This document shows, piece after piece, positions 30,034-41,677 of a stretch of DNA of 64,000 nucleotides. Every line of letters starts with the position of its first letter. Position 1 is the first letter of the stretch. Location: positions 1-64,000 of IMG/VR virus record IMGVR_UViG_3300046714_000065; one strand, written 5' to 3'. The position numbers and the translations under genes were made by a program. The stretch is from a virus. The notes below the pieces were generated by a model. That model saw nothing but the letters and a program-made list of their open reading frames with translations, made no database searches and had not been told where the DNA came from.

Positions 30034-33000
30034 CTAAGTTAGGTAAGCTACTTCAACCTGATAGTAAGCCAGTTCACCTGATACGTTAGTCACGCTTATA
30101 TAAGGATAGTGGCCATTAACACCAAAGGCTACTGAACCACCAACAACACTACCTGCGAATTGGGTCATTAATATGGCATCGCCATTCCAGGCTACAGAGT
30201 AGATAGCCATTCCTGTTACTGAATGATTAAAGCAGTCTGATGATAGCGTTACTATATAGAATCTGGTATGATCATTAGCATCTGCCTCGGGAAAGCTACC
30301 CATAGTTAGGGCATAATTACCTACTGCGGACTGAGATCCGGATATTCTAGAACCTCTACGCCTGCCTGGTAGTATAGCGTTTCCAGCTACGTGTAATGTA
30401 GCTTGAGGTGCAGTAGTACCAATACCTACATTACCATTAGCAGTAATCTGCATTCTTTCTATATTACCTGTAGCAAATGCGATAGGTGTTGCAGTCTCGG
30501 TATCTATAACTAATGCATTAGGTGGTCCTGGCAGCCTATCCCCTGCTGCACTATTTAAACCAATATGAGAGATACCACCACCGTTGGCAAAACGGTTATA
30601 TACTGCACCAGCAGGGTTAGCTGTTCTAGTGTGTCTTATATGCGTTTCAGCATCATAATCTATAGTTAGTGGCCCAGTTGGTGCAGCTGCTCCAATACCT
30701 ACGAAACCTGCAGAATTAACTACAAATTGATTAACCCAAGTAGTGGGGGTTACACCATCTGCCGATACACCTTGTCTTATAACAAAGGAGTTACCATCAG
30801 GGCTTACAGTATTAGCAGGTGGGCCATTGTAGCCACCCCCACGCTTCTCAATTACTACACCCCAGAACGAGCGTAAGTGTAAGTCACCAGCATAATTAGC
30901 TACAATGCCCATTGCACCTAAGCCAATAGTCGCATTGTTTACTTGAGCTGGAGTAAGACCTGGCGCCATAGCCTCAAAAGCAACACCATTAAACGGGCCT
31001 GCGGTAGAAGTATTAGGCGCCGATGTAACTGAGAGGGCTCTAGCAGCGCTTGTAGAACCTATTGTTACAGCGCCATTAGTAGCAATACGCATCTTTTCAG
31101 TTATACCGCCATCTGGACCTGTAAAGAAAACTAGTGGAGAGCCATTAAAAGAATCAAGAGCCATTAAGTTACCAGCTACGTCATAATGAAAAGCACCACG
31201 ACGTAATCCAGCATCGTCTACTATACTAAATAAAGCACCTGATGATTTGGCTTTTATCTCAAGATTAGTCCAACCTGCAGAAAAGTTGTTAGGTGTGCAA
31301 TTAATACCTACATTACCCTCAGCAGTAATCTGCATACGTTCAGGTGCTTGAAATTGTGCTCCAGGAGTTAATCCGCCTAATGCAAAGAATTTAATAAGAC
31401 CAGCACTACAATCAATGCCGCTGTATGCTGTGGCATTACCATCTGCTTGATGGAGGCCAGTGCCATAATACGTTGCGCCGGATTGTATTGCTATACCGCC
31501 ATTAGTTACAAATTGGCCTATGTATCCCTTAGCAGTACCAGGATCGCCCTCTAGAGTAATCGCATTATTAAGTGAGCCCCAGTTATACCAATTAGTTAGA
31601 TAGATAGATGCTCTAGTACCGCCTTGGACGTTTAAACGTGCATTATCTGTGCTTACACCGATTAACACATTTCCAGAAGGATTAATACGCATCCTTTCAC
31701 CGCTATCATTATCCCAAGCGTTTATAAACACTAAGCTAGAGCCATAATCTTCATCCCCAATTCTACTAAACTCTGCTCTTAATCCTGCATGAGCAACGTT
31801 AGCACCAAAAACTTGGATAGAAGACATTAAGATAGATCTGCTAGGCGGTGTAACACCTGCACCTGGATAGTTATTCGTAATTAATATGTTACCATTAGCA
31901 AGGCTTAATAGTTCAGTAGGGCTATTAAGACCAATACCTAATTTACCAGCTAAGTAGTTATCAGCTGTGCCATTCATGTACAGGTTCCAACGTCCTGTAG
32001 CTGCTGCTAAAGCACCATAGAAGCCATAATTGTAGGTTGCACCAGTTAAAGTTGAATTAGCAAAGAAACCATACTGGCTACCTATAGACGATCCAGCACC
32101 TAGCGCTAATTGTGTAGCAAAATAATGGTAAGCAACATTTGTATTAAAGGTAGCAGCTGCAGTACGTAGACTGCTATAGTAGAGTATATAAGAACTTGTT
32201 GAATCTGGTTGTAATGTACCATAATTATAAATACCCACACTATCAATACCACCAGTAACAGGCCTATTAACGGCTAAGGTAGCATAAGCTAAAGTGTAAG
32301 GCATACCAATGTTGCCTGCAGGGCCAATCTGTAATGCTAAGTTAGGTGATGCAGCGCCTACTGATGTAGTATAAAAGTATAAGCCACCAGGTATGGATCC
32401 AGCAGCAGGTGCACCACCTACATAACCTGTTATACGAGCAGCTTCTTTCATCTGCGTACCATCAGTGCCATTAAATGAGATATGACCTAGGTGATCATTA
32501 ACAGCAACTGCAGTCATAGTACCAACAGCAGCACCACGAGATTTACCTAAGAAAATGGTAGGAGCATGTACATCAGCACTAAATCTATTAAATGATTGGG
32601 AGATAGCTGAAGCACCATTTAATTGTAGAGCTGAAGTATATGTTGCAGCAAATATTTCATTAGTTACTGATGTAATAGAGTTTATTAAAAGTTTACCAGC
32701 AATATAGTTATCAGCTGTACCTGCCATGTATAGGTTCCAGCGACCTGCTGCATTAGCTAAACCACTCCAGAAACCGTAATTATTAGACGCACTAGTCATT
32801 GTAGACTGTACAAAGAAAGCGTATTGATTAGTTATAGTAGAACCAGCACCAGGTGCAGCAGGTGATGCGATAAAGTGTGTTAGTCCTGTTAAATTAAATG
32901 CAGTAGCAGCTATAGTTGTAACACCACTGTAGTAACCATGGGCTGCAGCAGTTACATCTGGTTGTACTAGACCAACGTTAGTTACACCATAAGATGTTGT

Positions 33001-34746
33001 AGCACCTGTGAAAGACTTAGATATGCGTAGGGTTTGACCAACAACAGTACCGATACCAATAGCAACATTACCATCACTATTAATTACCATTCTAGTAGTA
33101 ACGCCATTATTACCAGCGGCATTAGTCTGAAATAGTAAAGCAGCAGGAATTGAACCAACTGCAGGAGTGTTATCTACTTGAGCTGCAATACGAGCAGCTT
33201 CTCTAAATTGAGTGCCATCTGAACCATTAAAAGAGAGGTTACCTATAAAATCATTAAGTGCTAAAACTACTTGTTCACCTACGGTAGTACCTCTAGACTT
33301 ACCAAGAAATATAGCAGAGCCTGATGTATTAGCATTGTAGTAAGCTGTACCAATGCTGCTTAAAGCTAAACTTGTAGCTAATACCTGTAGCCTAGCAGCA
33401 TAGCCACCAGTACCATACGCGAATAACTCAGGTATACTAGTACCTATCAAGAAGTTAGTTGTAGTAATGCGAGATTGTTCAACTGCATTTACCGAAGATG
33501 TTATTGCTGCAGTACCTAAGAAACGAAGATCTGTGGTAGTACCCTGTATATAGCTCTTCCTTACACCGTTTATACCTAAGGCAATCATGGTATCACTAGC
33601 CGCATTAATACTAAGTATACGTCTGCTAGGCGACGCACTAAGTGGGATAGTGCTACCAATACTCAAGTCATCCATTAGGGATAAACCAGCAGCACTCGGT
33701 TTATATAGAAAATTAGCATTCGTAACTAAATCTTTAGTTGCATCAATAAATACTACAGCATCTGTAACACCTGATGGCAAGTTACCTGTAGTACCCGCTG
33801 GTCCTTGAATACCCTCAGGCCCTTGTATACCTTGTGGACCCACTGGACCTTCTACACCTTGTGGGCCTGATGGGCCTTGTGGACCTTCTACACCTTGTGG
33901 GCCTGATGGGCCTGTAGCACCAGCTTCACCTTGAGGACCAACAATACTACCAGCATCTACCCATTCATCACCATTAGGACCCTCCTCTAAGAATACAAAG
34001 ATATGCCCCCATAGAGGATCTGTATCCAAACCTAGCGAGTAAACTAAACCTTGTGAATTAAGCACTTGTACTGCAACAGCAGGATTACCGGGGCTATCCC
34101 AGTCTACAGGTATAAGACCATCCGCTGGTAACTCAGCAGGTGTTCTTGTGAGACCGAAAGAACCGATTAGAGCTGCTGTTCTACCTGCTGGTCCTACATC
34201 ACCTTCTGGTCCTTGTGGCCCTTCTGAACCAGGTGGACCTGTTAAGCCTGCTGGCCCTGTTGTGCCTTGAATACCCTGAATACCTTGGGGGCCTGCTGGA
34301 CCTTCTAAACCTTGTGGACCTGCTGGACCTGGTACTCCAGTAGCACCTATAGGGCCAATAGGTCCAGTAGCACCTGTAGGACCAATAGGGCCTACTATAC
34401 CTTGATCACCCTGTTCACCTTGGATACCTTCTACACCTTGTGGACCTACTGGGCCTTGTATACCTTGTATACCTTGTGGCCCTATCGGACCTACTTCACC
34501 TTGTATACCTTGTGGCCCTATTGGACCTACTTCACCTTGTATACCTTGTGGCCCTATTGGACCTACTTCACCTTGTATACCTTGAATACCCTGGATACCT
34601 TGAATACCCTGAATACCTTGCTCACCTTGTATACCAGTATCACCCATAGGACCTTGTGGTCCAATATTAGCTAGTGTAATAGTGTAATGACCATTCTCTA
34701 CGAATAGCGAAACGGTTCGCTTACCAGTTGTTATACCGGTAGCCAT
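30034..34746 (-). CDS. Second tail fibre with collagen-like repeats (1,570 aa)
   Basis: After [20 protein letters not shown] come collagen repeats ([15 protein letters not shown]), then the module [20 protein letters not shown] ... [10 protein letters not shown] (homologous to the first fibre), a second collagen block and about 1,200 residues of beta-rich repeats. Segments [18 protein letters not shown] and [18 protein letters not shown] show an internal duplication of about 240 residues. No S74 domain is seen at the C-terminus, unlike the first fibre. The ATG at 34744-34746 starts one base after the upstream stop (TGATATG), so translation is coupled. Probable host-recognition fibre. Confidence 0.88.
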   Translation of the reverse strand: MATGITTGKRTVSLFVENGHYTITLANIGPQGPMGDTGIQGEQGIQGIQGIQGIQGIQGEVGPIGPQGIQGEVGPIGPQGIQGEVGPIGPQGIQGIQGPVGPQGVEGIQGEQGDQGIVGPIGPTGATGPIGPIGATGVPGPAGPQGLEGPAGPQGIQGIQGTTGPAGLTGPPGSEGPQGPEGDVGPAGRTAALIGSFGLTRTPAELPADGLIPVDWDSPGNPAVAVQVLNSQGLVYSLGLDTDPLWGHIFVFLEEGPNGDEWVDAGSIVGPQGEAGATGPSGPQGVEGPQGPSGPQGVEGPVGPQGIQGPEGIQGPAGTTGNLPSGVTDAVVFIDATKDLVTNANFLYKPSAAGLSLMDDLSIGSTIPLSASPSRRILSINAASDTMIALGINGVRKSYIQGTTTDLRFLGTAAITSSVNAVEQSRITTTNFLIGTSIPELFAYGTGGYAARLQVLATSLALSSIGTAYYNANTSGSAIFLGKSRGTTVGEQVVLALNDFIGNLSFNGSDGTQFREAARIAAQVDNTPAVGSIPAALLFQTNAAGNNGVTTRMVINSDGNVAIGIGTVVGQTLRISKSFTGATTSYGVTNVGLVQPDVTAAAHGYYSGVTTIAATAFNLTGLTHFIASPAAPGAGSTITNQYAFFVQSTMTSASNNYGFWSGLANAAGRWNLYMAGTADNYIAGKLLINSITSVTNEIFAATYTSALQLNGASAISQSFNRFSADVHAPTIFLGKSRGAAVGTMTAVAVNDHLGHISFNGTDGTQMKEAARITGYVGGAPAAGSIPGGLYFYTTSVGAASPNLALQIGPAGNIGMPYTLAYATLAVNRPVTGGIDSVGIYNYGTLQPDSTSSYILYYSSLRTAAATFNTNVAYHYFATQLALGAGSSIGSQYGFFANSTLTGATYNYGFYGALAAATGRWNLYMNGTADNYLAGKLGIGLNSPTELLSLANGNILITNNYPGAGVTPPSRSILMSSIQVFGANVAHAGLRAEFSRIGDEDYGSSLVFINAWDNDSGERMRINPSGNVLIGVSTDNARLNVQGGTRASIYLTNWYNWGSLNNAITLEGDPGTAKGYIGQFVTNGGIAIQSGATYYGTGLHQADGNATAYSGIDCSAGLIKFFALGGLTPGAQFQAPERMQITAEGNVGINCTPNNFSAGWTNLEIKAKSSGALFSIVDDAGLRRGAFHYDVAGNLMALDSFNGSPLVFFTGPDGGITEKMRIATNGAVTIGSTSAARALSVTSAPNTSTAGPFNGVAFEAMAPGLTPAQVNNATIGLGAMGIVANYAGDLHLRSFWGVVIEKRGGGYNGPPANTVSPDGNSFVIRQGVSADGVTPTTWVNQFVVNSAGFVGIGAAAPTGPLTIDYDAETHIRHTRTANPAGAVYNRFANGGGISHIGLNSAAGDRLPGPPNALVIDTETATPIAFATGNIERMQITANGNVGIGTTAPQATLHVAGNAILPGRRRGSRISGSQSAVGNYALTMGSFPEADANDHTRFYIVTLSSDCFNHSVTGMAIYSVAWNGDAILMTQFAGSVVGGSVAFGVNGHYPYISVTNVSGELAYYQVEVAYLT
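34210..34672 (-). repeat. Collagen-type repeat DNA, fibre 2
   Basis: Tandem short repeats encode Gly-x-y triplets. Three successive 51-nt blocks around 34465-34590 ([12 protein letters not shown] units) are almost identical, evidence of recent slippage or unequal exchange. Confidence 0.85.
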
Positions 34747-34747
34747 A

Positions 34748-35329
34748 TCACACCACCAATAAGGTTGGACTAAATAAGAATTCAACTAAGCCACGCATTG
34801 GCTTCCAATTACGACTAAAACTGCTAGGCCCTTCCATCAGGGATAATTCAAAGTAAGCATAAATAGGTTTATCAGGTAATGGCATAACAGAATAATCAGT
34901 GCTTAAGGTACTGGGAAATAATAGTGTAACAATATTGTTAGGACCATAATCTTTCCATGCTGTTGGATTAGCAGCTGGTTGTAAGCCGATATTGTTATCT
35001 ACTAAGCTTTGATAATACTTTAATTCTGCTAGTATATAAACTAATTGATCTTTTTGATAAACTGTAGCAGGGTTCCAAGCACCTTGAAATGGTGGCATAT
35101 AAACTTGTAAGGTATCCTGTATACCACTAGGCATTACTTCACTGGGTACTTCACCTGGAGTATTCCTAGCCTCTATTACAACAGCTTCTACAGTCATGCC
35201 GTAGATATTATCAATCCAATCAAAAGCTATTTGATAAGCTAGCTGCTCACCTTGAATAAATGACCAAAGAACTGATCCATTATCTTTCTGTAAGTCTATA
35301 TCACGTCCTGAGATCCTGGATCTGGCCAT
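34748..35329 (-). CDS. Tail or baseplate-associated protein with carbohydrate-binding-like segment (193 aa)
   Basis: Starts MARSRISGRDIDLQKDNG with AAGGAG upstream. Near residue 90, GAWNPATVYQKDQLVYILAE then YYQSLVDNNIGLQP and PTAWKDY resembles the chitin-binding CBM5/12 type repeat that occurs in phage fibre proteins. The N-terminal beta part likely anchors to the tail. It lies between the tip genes and the fibres. The role is inferred. Confidence 0.65.
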   Translation of the reverse strand: MARSRISGRDIDLQKDNGSVLWSFIQGEQLAYQIAFDWIDNIYGMTVEAVVIEARNTPGEVPSEVMPSGIQDTLQVYMPPFQGAWNPATVYQKDQLVYILAELKYYQSLVDNNIGLQPAANPTAWKDYGPNNIVTLLFPSTLSTDYSVMPLPDKPIYAYFELSLMEGPSSFSRNWKPMRGLVEFLFSPTLLVV

Positions 35330-35768
35330 ATTGGCTCCTTGTTTCAAGAAATGTCACATATTCTTCCTGTGTAGCACAGGCAAACATACTTTTAATGATG
35401 TCATCATCCATACCTTTAGTTACTGCTACCCAATTAGGAATATGTCCAGTTCCATGTGCTGTAGCAAACTTTATAGGTGTTATTGAGTATATAGCTCTGC
35501 GTAATCCTGCTTTAGATTCAAATACATAAGGCGCTTTTAACCTTTTCTTTGACTTATCCTCATGAAAGATAATTATCTCACCTTCTAGTAGAATGCTTAT
35601 ACAGCTAAACTTATGTATATAGCTAAGTATAAGCCTATTCGCAGGTAGACCCATTACCCTAAGGTATACATTTTCTGCATTGTAATGATCCATAGTATCA
35701 CCGATAGCAACTGAGCTATTACGCGTATGCGTTGCTACCAATGCCTCTAGTATCGAGGGATCATTCAC
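35301..35768 (-). CDS. Hypothetical structural-region protein, cupin-like pattern (155 aa)
   Basis: HTRNSSVAIGDTMDHYNAEN and RLILSYIHKFSCISILLEGE then IIIFHEDKSKKRLKAP read as a series of beta strands with His residues, like a small cupin barrel. It overlaps the upstream gene by 8 nt. In this position phages often carry fibre assembly or decoration proteins. Function unknown. Confidence 0.65.
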   Translation of the reverse strand: MNDPSILEALVATHTRNSSVAIGDTMDHYNAENVYLRVMGLPANRLILSYIHKFSCISILLEGEIIIFHEDKSKKRLKAPYVFESKAGLRRAIYSITPIKFATAHGTGHIPNWVAVTKGMDDDIIKSMFACATQEEYVTFLETRSQYGQIQDLRT

Positions 35769-36321
35769 TCCACCACCCTTCGTTGATATCTATAGCGTCT
35801 ATTTCTGCTTGTGTTTTAGCAGCTTTTATTTTAGCTAATAAGGCTAGATAATTCCGTTTATTAAAATAGTTAGCATTCATTATTCTTTTTACTAAGTTCT
35901 TAGCTGCATTTACATTATATTCTACAGGATTGTTATGTATATCATAGATTAACACATCATCATCAGAAAGAATATATGCTAATAATAGCCCTCTTAGCTC
36001 TTCCGTATTAGTAAACTCATGCCGCCTAAATGTAATATTTTCACTTTTTGATTTATAAATAGTTTCTAATTCTGAAAGCTTAATTGCAGGGGTTGCAACA
36101 GATTCCCATAGCTTAGTATCATAGTTAAAAACATAATCTGGAGGATATGCTGGTTTTGGAGGTAGCTCAACAAATATACCATTCTCATAGTAGTACAGTT
36201 TGCCTTTGTCTAGCTCTGCATCTATAACTTCTTCATGGTCTAGTAATGTTGTAATTGGCAAGTCAGATAGGACTAAGCTAGCTATTTTTCCATTAGGTTC
36301 GGCTTTCACATAGGTATACAT
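35761..36321 (-). CDS. Tail-fibre-region protein (186 aa), possible assembly chaperone
   Basis: The N-terminus MYTYVKAEPNGKIASLVLSD and PPKPAYPPDYVFNYDTKLWE resembles fibre assembly proteins that begin with a short repeated beta unit. The C-terminal half is helical (NYLALLAKIKAAKTQAEIDA) and ends DINEGWWSE. It directly follows the tip attachment protein. The assembly role is inferred. Confidence 0.6.
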   Translation of the reverse strand: MYTYVKAEPNGKIASLVLSDLPITTLLDHEEVIDAELDKGKLYYYENGIFVELPPKPAYPPDYVFNYDTKLWESVATPAIKLSELETIYKSKSENITFRRHEFTNTEELRGLLLAYILSDDDVLIYDIHNNPVEYNVNAAKNLVKRIMNANYFNKRNYLALLAKIKAAKTQAEIDAIDINEGWWSE

Positions 36322-36323
36322 AG

Positions 36324-39300
36324 TTACCTCATATTTGCTAGAATTGATACTTTCAGTTGAAAGTTTGCCCTATATGCGTTGCCTCCAGCTGCATTATAAG
36401 TGCTAATAGTAAATATATAGTTAGGGCTAGAGTTATAGCCCGAAGGGATTATATCCATTGTAGCGTAATCTATATCAGATACTACTATAGAAGTAGTGCC
36501 TACTTTATATATCACATCTACAAACTTAGACTTAACTAAGTTACCTGATGTAACGCTGTCTCTATAGAGGTTTATAGTCATATCTCCAGGCTCGAACTCA
36601 CCTGCAACTGGAGTCCAATGAAATTCAACAATAAATGAAACGCCTGAAGGAGCAACTGGAAGATTCAAAGGATACGCATTAGTTACGTAGATTGCATTAA
36701 GTGGAGTTATATCAGATATATTTATAAACATGCCTACGGTTACAGCTTTACCTGCTACTTTTAACGTTTGTACTGCCAGATCCCTAATCTTACCGGTGTC
36801 AACTGCAAGGTTATCTATCTTAGCTGTACTAACTGCTAGGTCTCTAATCTTAGCGGTATCAACTGCTGCAGTAGCTATCTTAGCATTGGTTATCTGCGCA
36901 TCTTTAACTATAAGATTAAGTGCATATACACCTGCTGGATAATTATAACCATCTACAGTAAATGGCCCTGTATGTACTTCAAATGGTACTGCACCAAAGT
37001 TAGGCGCTCCGATTACAAATGAATCAACCATTACATTAAAGCTAGAGGTAGGACCTGCGGCTCCATTAGAGCTAAATAAGCCAACACCAGTGATATACGG
37101 AACTCCACCAGCACCAGCAGCTATCTGAGATTTAATAGACCAGTTAGTATTCTGGCTACCATCAGATGTTTGTAAGGCTGACATGCTTTGGGTAATCTGC
37201 GTATCTTTAGCTATTAAATCAGTTATAGCAGTAGCTTGTTGACCGTTAACTGTTTCGGTTGCAGATATCCTATTCACTGCAGAAGTTAAACCGGCATTCA
37301 ATGTGGTTATAGATTCAGACTGAGTACCATTAACTGTTTCAGTTGCAGTGATTCTAACATTTGCGTTAGCTAAACCAGCATTTAGGTCAGTTATCGAAGT
37401 AGCTTGAGTACCATTAACTGTTTCAGTTGCAGTGATTCTAACGTTTGCATTTGCTAAGCCAGCGTCTAGATTAGTAATAGACGAAGCCTGAGTACCGTTA
37501 ACTGTTTCAGTTGCAGTGATTCTAACTTCAGCATTTGCTAAACCTGCATTAAGCGTAGTGATAGAGCTAGCTTGACTACCGTTTTCAGTCTCAACTGCGG
37601 TTATTCTTACATTAGCGGAAGCTTGTCCAGCTTCTAAAGAAGTTATATCCTCTTGTATACTGATTATGTTACCTGAAAGGCCTAGATCAGTATTCTCTAA
37701 TCTAACTATATCTGCTTCTAATTCTGTAATATCTAACGCTATATCCTTTTGCAGAACTGTATTACCAATCTCATTCTGCATCTTATCAAAGATAGCTGTA
37801 GTATTAAGACCAGTCTGAGCTATGAATGGACCTACCTTAATTGATTCCGTTAGGTTATTAGCTACAAATGCTACCCACACATACCAGATATCACCAGGGT
37901 GTGCATCAATAAAATGACCAAATCCAAATGCATCAATAGCTATTTTAGCTTGATCTACAGTTGGTGCAGCAGCGCTTATTTTTAATGCAGCATAAACTCG
38001 AGTAGAACGATAACCATGATTAATTGCAAAACTAATTGGTTCACATTCTACATAATAGAACGTAAATCCAGCGGATATTTGTACACCTTCAGGCTTTGGT
38101 GTTATACCTACAGCACCACCTACTGACTGACCACCACCATAATAAGCATATATACGTTTATTATATACCTTACCATCTACAGTTATATCAACATCACATG
38201 CAGCTGTAGAGGAAACCATGCTAGTAATCTGTACTAAACCTGTAGGGCTAACTACTGCAGTACAATAGAATGTTTGGCTAATTGCATAAGTAGAGCTAGC
38301 GGTAAGATCTACATTACCTTTAGATACTTTTAGCTGTGAGGCAGCTGGTCCATAATTAATATTACCATTAGCATCATCTTGTACTAAGATACTTGGAGGT
38401 GTCGCATCAACGGTAAAGGATAGCGTAGAATTAGTAGCTATAATAGCTAGCAATGGCCAATGTGAACCAGATGAGATATCCATCTGAGGAGCACGCTTAC
38501 CACCGGATGATATAGATACTACAGCTACTGTATAGTAGTTATAGTTCATTAGCGGTAAAATAGCTTTAGTTCCTGGTACTATAGTTAATTCGTTCCATGC
38601 AGTTTCTGATGTAACAGATTCAGGTGGCACATTAGTAATTAAGATTGCATACTTCTCAACTGTAGCATCCTCAGCAGCATCCCAGTTAAGCTCACCCATA
38701 CTACTAGCATTATAGGTAATCTCTGGTGTAAAGGTTAAGTTAGTAGCTTGTCTAACTTGATCACTGTAAAACTTAGCATCCTCAATTATTTCATCATCTT
38801 TAGCATTCCAAGCTAGCTGCCTAGGATCATATATATAGCCGGTAATCTCAAGTATACCAGCATCCTTAAAAGTGGTAGGCTTAGTTTCTGTTACTCTAAT
38901 AAGTTGGTTAGGTATATTAAGATACTCGCTATCTACCCTAATAATATCACCAGGGATAATAGCTATTAGCCTTCTATTAACACCCATTTTAATAACTGTC
39001 TTAGATCTGGACATTCTAACGATGTACTCAGCATAAGCTAGCGCATGATAGTAGTTAGAGCAATAGCTTAGTGTAACCTCATTCTCTAGGAAGTAGCCAT
39101 TATCCTCTGCTAAATAGGTCTCATAGATAGGATTAGTGGCACTGTACTTAGGTGGCCAACTAGCAGAATCTTCTCTAAAGCTCTTTTCATCACTATTAAA
39201 TTGAACTGTACAAAAGTTATACCTAGCAGCTGAATCATTCCAAGTATAGCTGACTTCAGTATCTAAAATGATATCATCATCGGTAACAATCTCTTGCACT

Positions 39301-41087
39301 AAACCATAGCCAGTATAGTTATTAGCTGATGGCTCAGCACCATCTACAAGACTATAAGGAGAAGTAACTACCCAGCTAAGACCATGTGTAGTAGGATCTC
39401 TAGGATCAGACAAGTTACCATCAACTGTACTTCTAGCCAGATAAGTTACAGGGTAACCAAACTCTACATCTGATTCATAATAAACAGTGTCATCCTTATC
39501 ATAAAATGAGGGTTGGCCTACCACTACTGGAGTACCTGTTAAAGAGCCAAGACTTGTATAAGTAAATACTGGTTCATAAGGTACATGATAAGTAAATATT
39601 AAGTAGTATTTACCCTCTGCCCAAGAGAGGTATGCATCGCCTAATGCAGATAGTATAGTCTCTACATTGGATCTGATATCATTGCTCGTTTCAAGTACAC
39701 CATTGAATTCAAACAGGTGTAAATTATATTTCTCATTGATAACCTGTTTGCTAAGCCAGAATGGACCTCTTGGTTGTAAGTCAAACTGACCATTAACAGG
39801 AACTAATCGGTTGGCTATCTTCGCAGCTAAATAAAAGCTCTCTAAGTCTAGTTCGCTTATAGATAAACCTTTACCGTAGTTTTTATTAGTTAAATAGTCT
39901 ATTAAAACTCTTACTGGGTTATTAGAATAGATTGGCGCACCTAAACCATATAGCGGAGGGTAGTTTGATGATTGTAGCAACTCAGCTACTTTCATACCCT
40001 CTAGCTGTGTTGTAATACTGGGTACACCTGAATATTGCGGTTCATCTCGATTTAATACTGCAACCACAGCTATAGTAGCAGCTTCCCAATAGTGTGTAGA
40101 CCTTTGAGACTCAAAGTTATTCCACATCATAGGATCTTCTGTACCACCCATTGGGTAGAAGAAAGCCCTTATTTTAAACTTATCAGTATGGATAGATTGC
40201 TCATCTGCTTCAGCATATAAAAAGTTATGTATACCTTCATAGCATAGAACCTGCCTAAAGTACATATGATCATTCTTTTTACCTTCTTCATAGCCTACAT
40301 CATTATCTTCAGATGGCTCACCTAGCATGCCACTAGAGCTAGGATCTAAACCTTCTAGCTCCATGTAACCTTGTCCAGCATCATAATACTTAATTAGATA
40401 AGGTAACTCCATTGGGCCTACAGGCGGTACAACACCTACCTTAGCATCCGTATCTAAGAAGCTATCGTGATAAATTAGCACTTTTAAACCTGCAAATAAC
40501 CAGGCTTGGCCTGCTAAGCTAGCAGCCTTTACGTTATACAGATTAGTACCATCACCACTTCTAAATAGCCTAGCACCACCTAAAGAGGGTTCATGCCTTT
40601 CACGTAATTCTAGCTGATTAGCCGGTGTTATATCTGTCCAAGGTATACCCTCAGTGTTTGTGGGATTAGTATAAGCACCTCCAACAACAGCTACAGTAGC
40701 CTTCAAATAATGCGATGCAACATCAGTACGCCATTTAGTCCAATCTTCTGAGCTATATGAGTTAAAGTAAACTGATGATCTGTCTATCTGGAATCCTAAC
40801 ATGTCACTTCTAACATTATGATAGGTTCTAGCACCACCAATTTTAACACGACCATAAGCTATAGGTATTACGTATACGCTACTCTCAATAGTTAGCTGTG
40901 TACCTTTAGATGCTTCTTCAGCTTCTTTTCTTTTCTTTTTATTCTGATAGTTAGCATACTGTGATAATGCAGAAGATGCTAGTATAAGGCCTAACTGAAA
41001 ACCTGAAATAAGGACAGCCCCACCTACAAGGGCAGTACCACCTACAGCCCACGCTACAGTGGCAATAGCAGAGACAAAGAATGTCAT
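36324..41087 (-). CDS. Tail tip / host-specificity protein, lambda gpJ-like (1,587 aa)
   Basis: The N-terminus has a hydrophobic stretch (VAWAVGGTALVGGAVLISGF), then the gpJ-type core (IPIAYGRVKIGGARTYHNV near residue 75), fibronectin-like beta domains (about 800-1,080), and a stalk of five 28-residue repeats (VRITATETVNGTQASSITNL...) near 1,150-1,290. A shorter repeat (TAKIDNLAVDTGKIRDLAV) and a C-terminal beta domain follow. It would form the central trimer of the tail tip that contacts the cell. It overlaps the upstream tail gene by 4 nt. The order with two about 200-residue tail genes upstream fits the lambda K/I/J region, but no NlpC peptidase (gpK) is seen. Confidence 0.88.
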   Translation of the reverse strand: MTFFVSAIATVAWAVGGTALVGGAVLISGFQLGLILASSALSQYANYQNKKKRKEAEEASKGTQLTIESSVYVIPIAYGRVKIGGARTYHNVRSDMLGFQIDRSSVYFNSYSSEDWTKWRTDVASHYLKATVAVVGGAYTNPTNTEGIPWTDITPANQLELRERHEPSLGGARLFRSGDGTNLYNVKAASLAGQAWLFAGLKVLIYHDSFLDTDAKVGVVPPVGPMELPYLIKYYDAGQGYMELEGLDPSSSGMLGEPSEDNDVGYEEGKKNDHMYFRQVLCYEGIHNFLYAEADEQSIHTDKFKIRAFFYPMGGTEDPMMWNNFESQRSTHYWEAATIAVVAVLNRDEPQYSGVPSITTQLEGMKVAELLQSSNYPPLYGLGAPIYSNNPVRVLIDYLTNKNYGKGLSISELDLESFYLAAKIANRLVPVNGQFDLQPRGPFWLSKQVINEKYNLHLFEFNGVLETSNDIRSNVETILSALGDAYLSWAEGKYYLIFTYHVPYEPVFTYTSLGSLTGTPVVVGQPSFYDKDDTVYYESDVEFGYPVTYLARSTVDGNLSDPRDPTTHGLSWVVTSPYSLVDGAEPSANNYTGYGLVQEIVTDDDIILDTEVSYTWNDSAARYNFCTVQFNSDEKSFREDSASWPPKYSATNPIYETYLAEDNGYFLENEVTLSYCSNYYHALAYAEYIVRMSRSKTVIKMGVNRRLIAIIPGDIIRVDSEYLNIPNQLIRVTETKPTTFKDAGILEITGYIYDPRQLAWNAKDDEIIEDAKFYSDQVRQATNLTFTPEITYNASSMGELNWDAAEDATVEKYAILITNVPPESVTSETAWNELTIVPGTKAILPLMNYNYYTVAVVSISSGGKRAPQMDISSGSHWPLLAIIATNSTLSFTVDATPPSILVQDDANGNINYGPAASQLKVSKGNVDLTASSTYAISQTFYCTAVVSPTGLVQITSMVSSTAACDVDITVDGKVYNKRIYAYYGGGQSVGGAVGITPKPEGVQISAGFTFYYVECEPISFAINHGYRSTRVYAALKISAAAPTVDQAKIAIDAFGFGHFIDAHPGDIWYVWVAFVANNLTESIKVGPFIAQTGLNTTAIFDKMQNEIGNTVLQKDIALDITELEADIVRLENTDLGLSGNIISIQEDITSLEAGQASANVRITAVETENGSQASSITTLNAGLANAEVRITATETVNGTQASSITNLDAGLANANVRITATETVNGTQATSITDLNAGLANANVRITATETVNGTQSESITTLNAGLTSAVNRISATETVNGQQATAITDLIAKDTQITQSMSALQTSDGSQNTNWSIKSQIAAGAGGVPYITGVGLFSSNGAAGPTSSFNVMVDSFVIGAPNFGAVPFEVHTGPFTVDGYNYPAGVYALNLIVKDAQITNAKIATAAVDTAKIRDLAVSTAKIDNLAVDTGKIRDLAVQTLKVAGKAVTVGMFINISDITPLNAIYVTNAYPLNLPVAPSGVSFIVEFHWTPVAGEFEPGDMTINLYRDSVTSGNLVKSKFVDVIYKVGTTSIVVSDIDYATMDIIPSGYNSSPNYIFTISTYNAAGGNAYRANFQLKVSILANMR
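37231..37645 (-). repeat. Five 84-bp tandem repeats in the tip protein gene
   Basis: Units of exactly 84 bp (28 codons = four heptads) starting at TAACTGTTTC-type boundaries near 37331, 37415 and 37499. The middle three are almost identical in DNA and the outer ones diverge. They encode a coiled-coil stalk, so copy number sets stalk length. Confidence 0.85.
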
Positions 41088-41677
41088 GCTTTACCCCATA
41101 AAAGTGTTATTTGTCTGGAGCCATCAGAGATATTATCATAAGAATTATCTTCTGGATACTTCTGCCTCATCCAGTTTTGAGAAGTAACAATGGATCTTAC
41201 CAGAGATAGGGCACCCATAGGTGATGCTAATTCAATACTTACAATAGGTGGCGATTCTTTAGATATAGTATAGCTATAGTTATTTATAGTACCTTTGTAA
41301 ATAATCATAGTATTCTCAGGCTCTAGCAATGGCTGATCTTCATCAAACTCACCATCAACATCTATAAAGATGGTTCTAACTTCTGCTTTAGTGCCCGTAA
41401 CTCCATGTACAAATTTATTACGAAACCAGTAATCTTTATCTATAAAGCTAAGATTATAAGCACCTTTATCAACACCACTAGTGATAGTAGGCGTATCTAG
41501 GGATATAATCGTAGCTGCGCAGGTATAGTTCTCACCATCAAATAAGGTATCAGTGGTATCTGTACTCTCTCTAAGGTAAGTATCATCGTAGAATGGACCT
41601 AGCTTAACTAGTAGAAAGGCTCTAGTTAATGGTTTTAAAATAACTCTCTTTAGCTTTGGTCCTATTCGTCTGCTCAT
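41084..41677 (-). CDS. Tail protein near tip (197 aa)
   Basis: KPLTRAFLLVKLGPFYDDTY, then LFDGENYTCAATIISLDTPT and KGAYNLSFIDKDYWFR resemble the minor tail proteins placed before gpJ (gpL/DUF2163-like position). It ends SRQITLLWGKA. Overlaps both neighbours by 4 nt. The exact family is uncertain. Confidence 0.7.
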   Translation of the reverse strand: MSRRIGPKLKRVILKPLTRAFLLVKLGPFYDDTYLRESTDTTDTLFDGENYTCAATIISLDTPTITSGVDKGAYNLSFIDKDYWFRNKFVHGVTGTKAEVRTIFIDVDGEFDEDQPLLEPENTMIIYKGTINNYSYTISKESPPIVSIELASPMGALSLVRSIVTSQNWMRQKYPEDNSYDNISDGSRQITLLWGKA

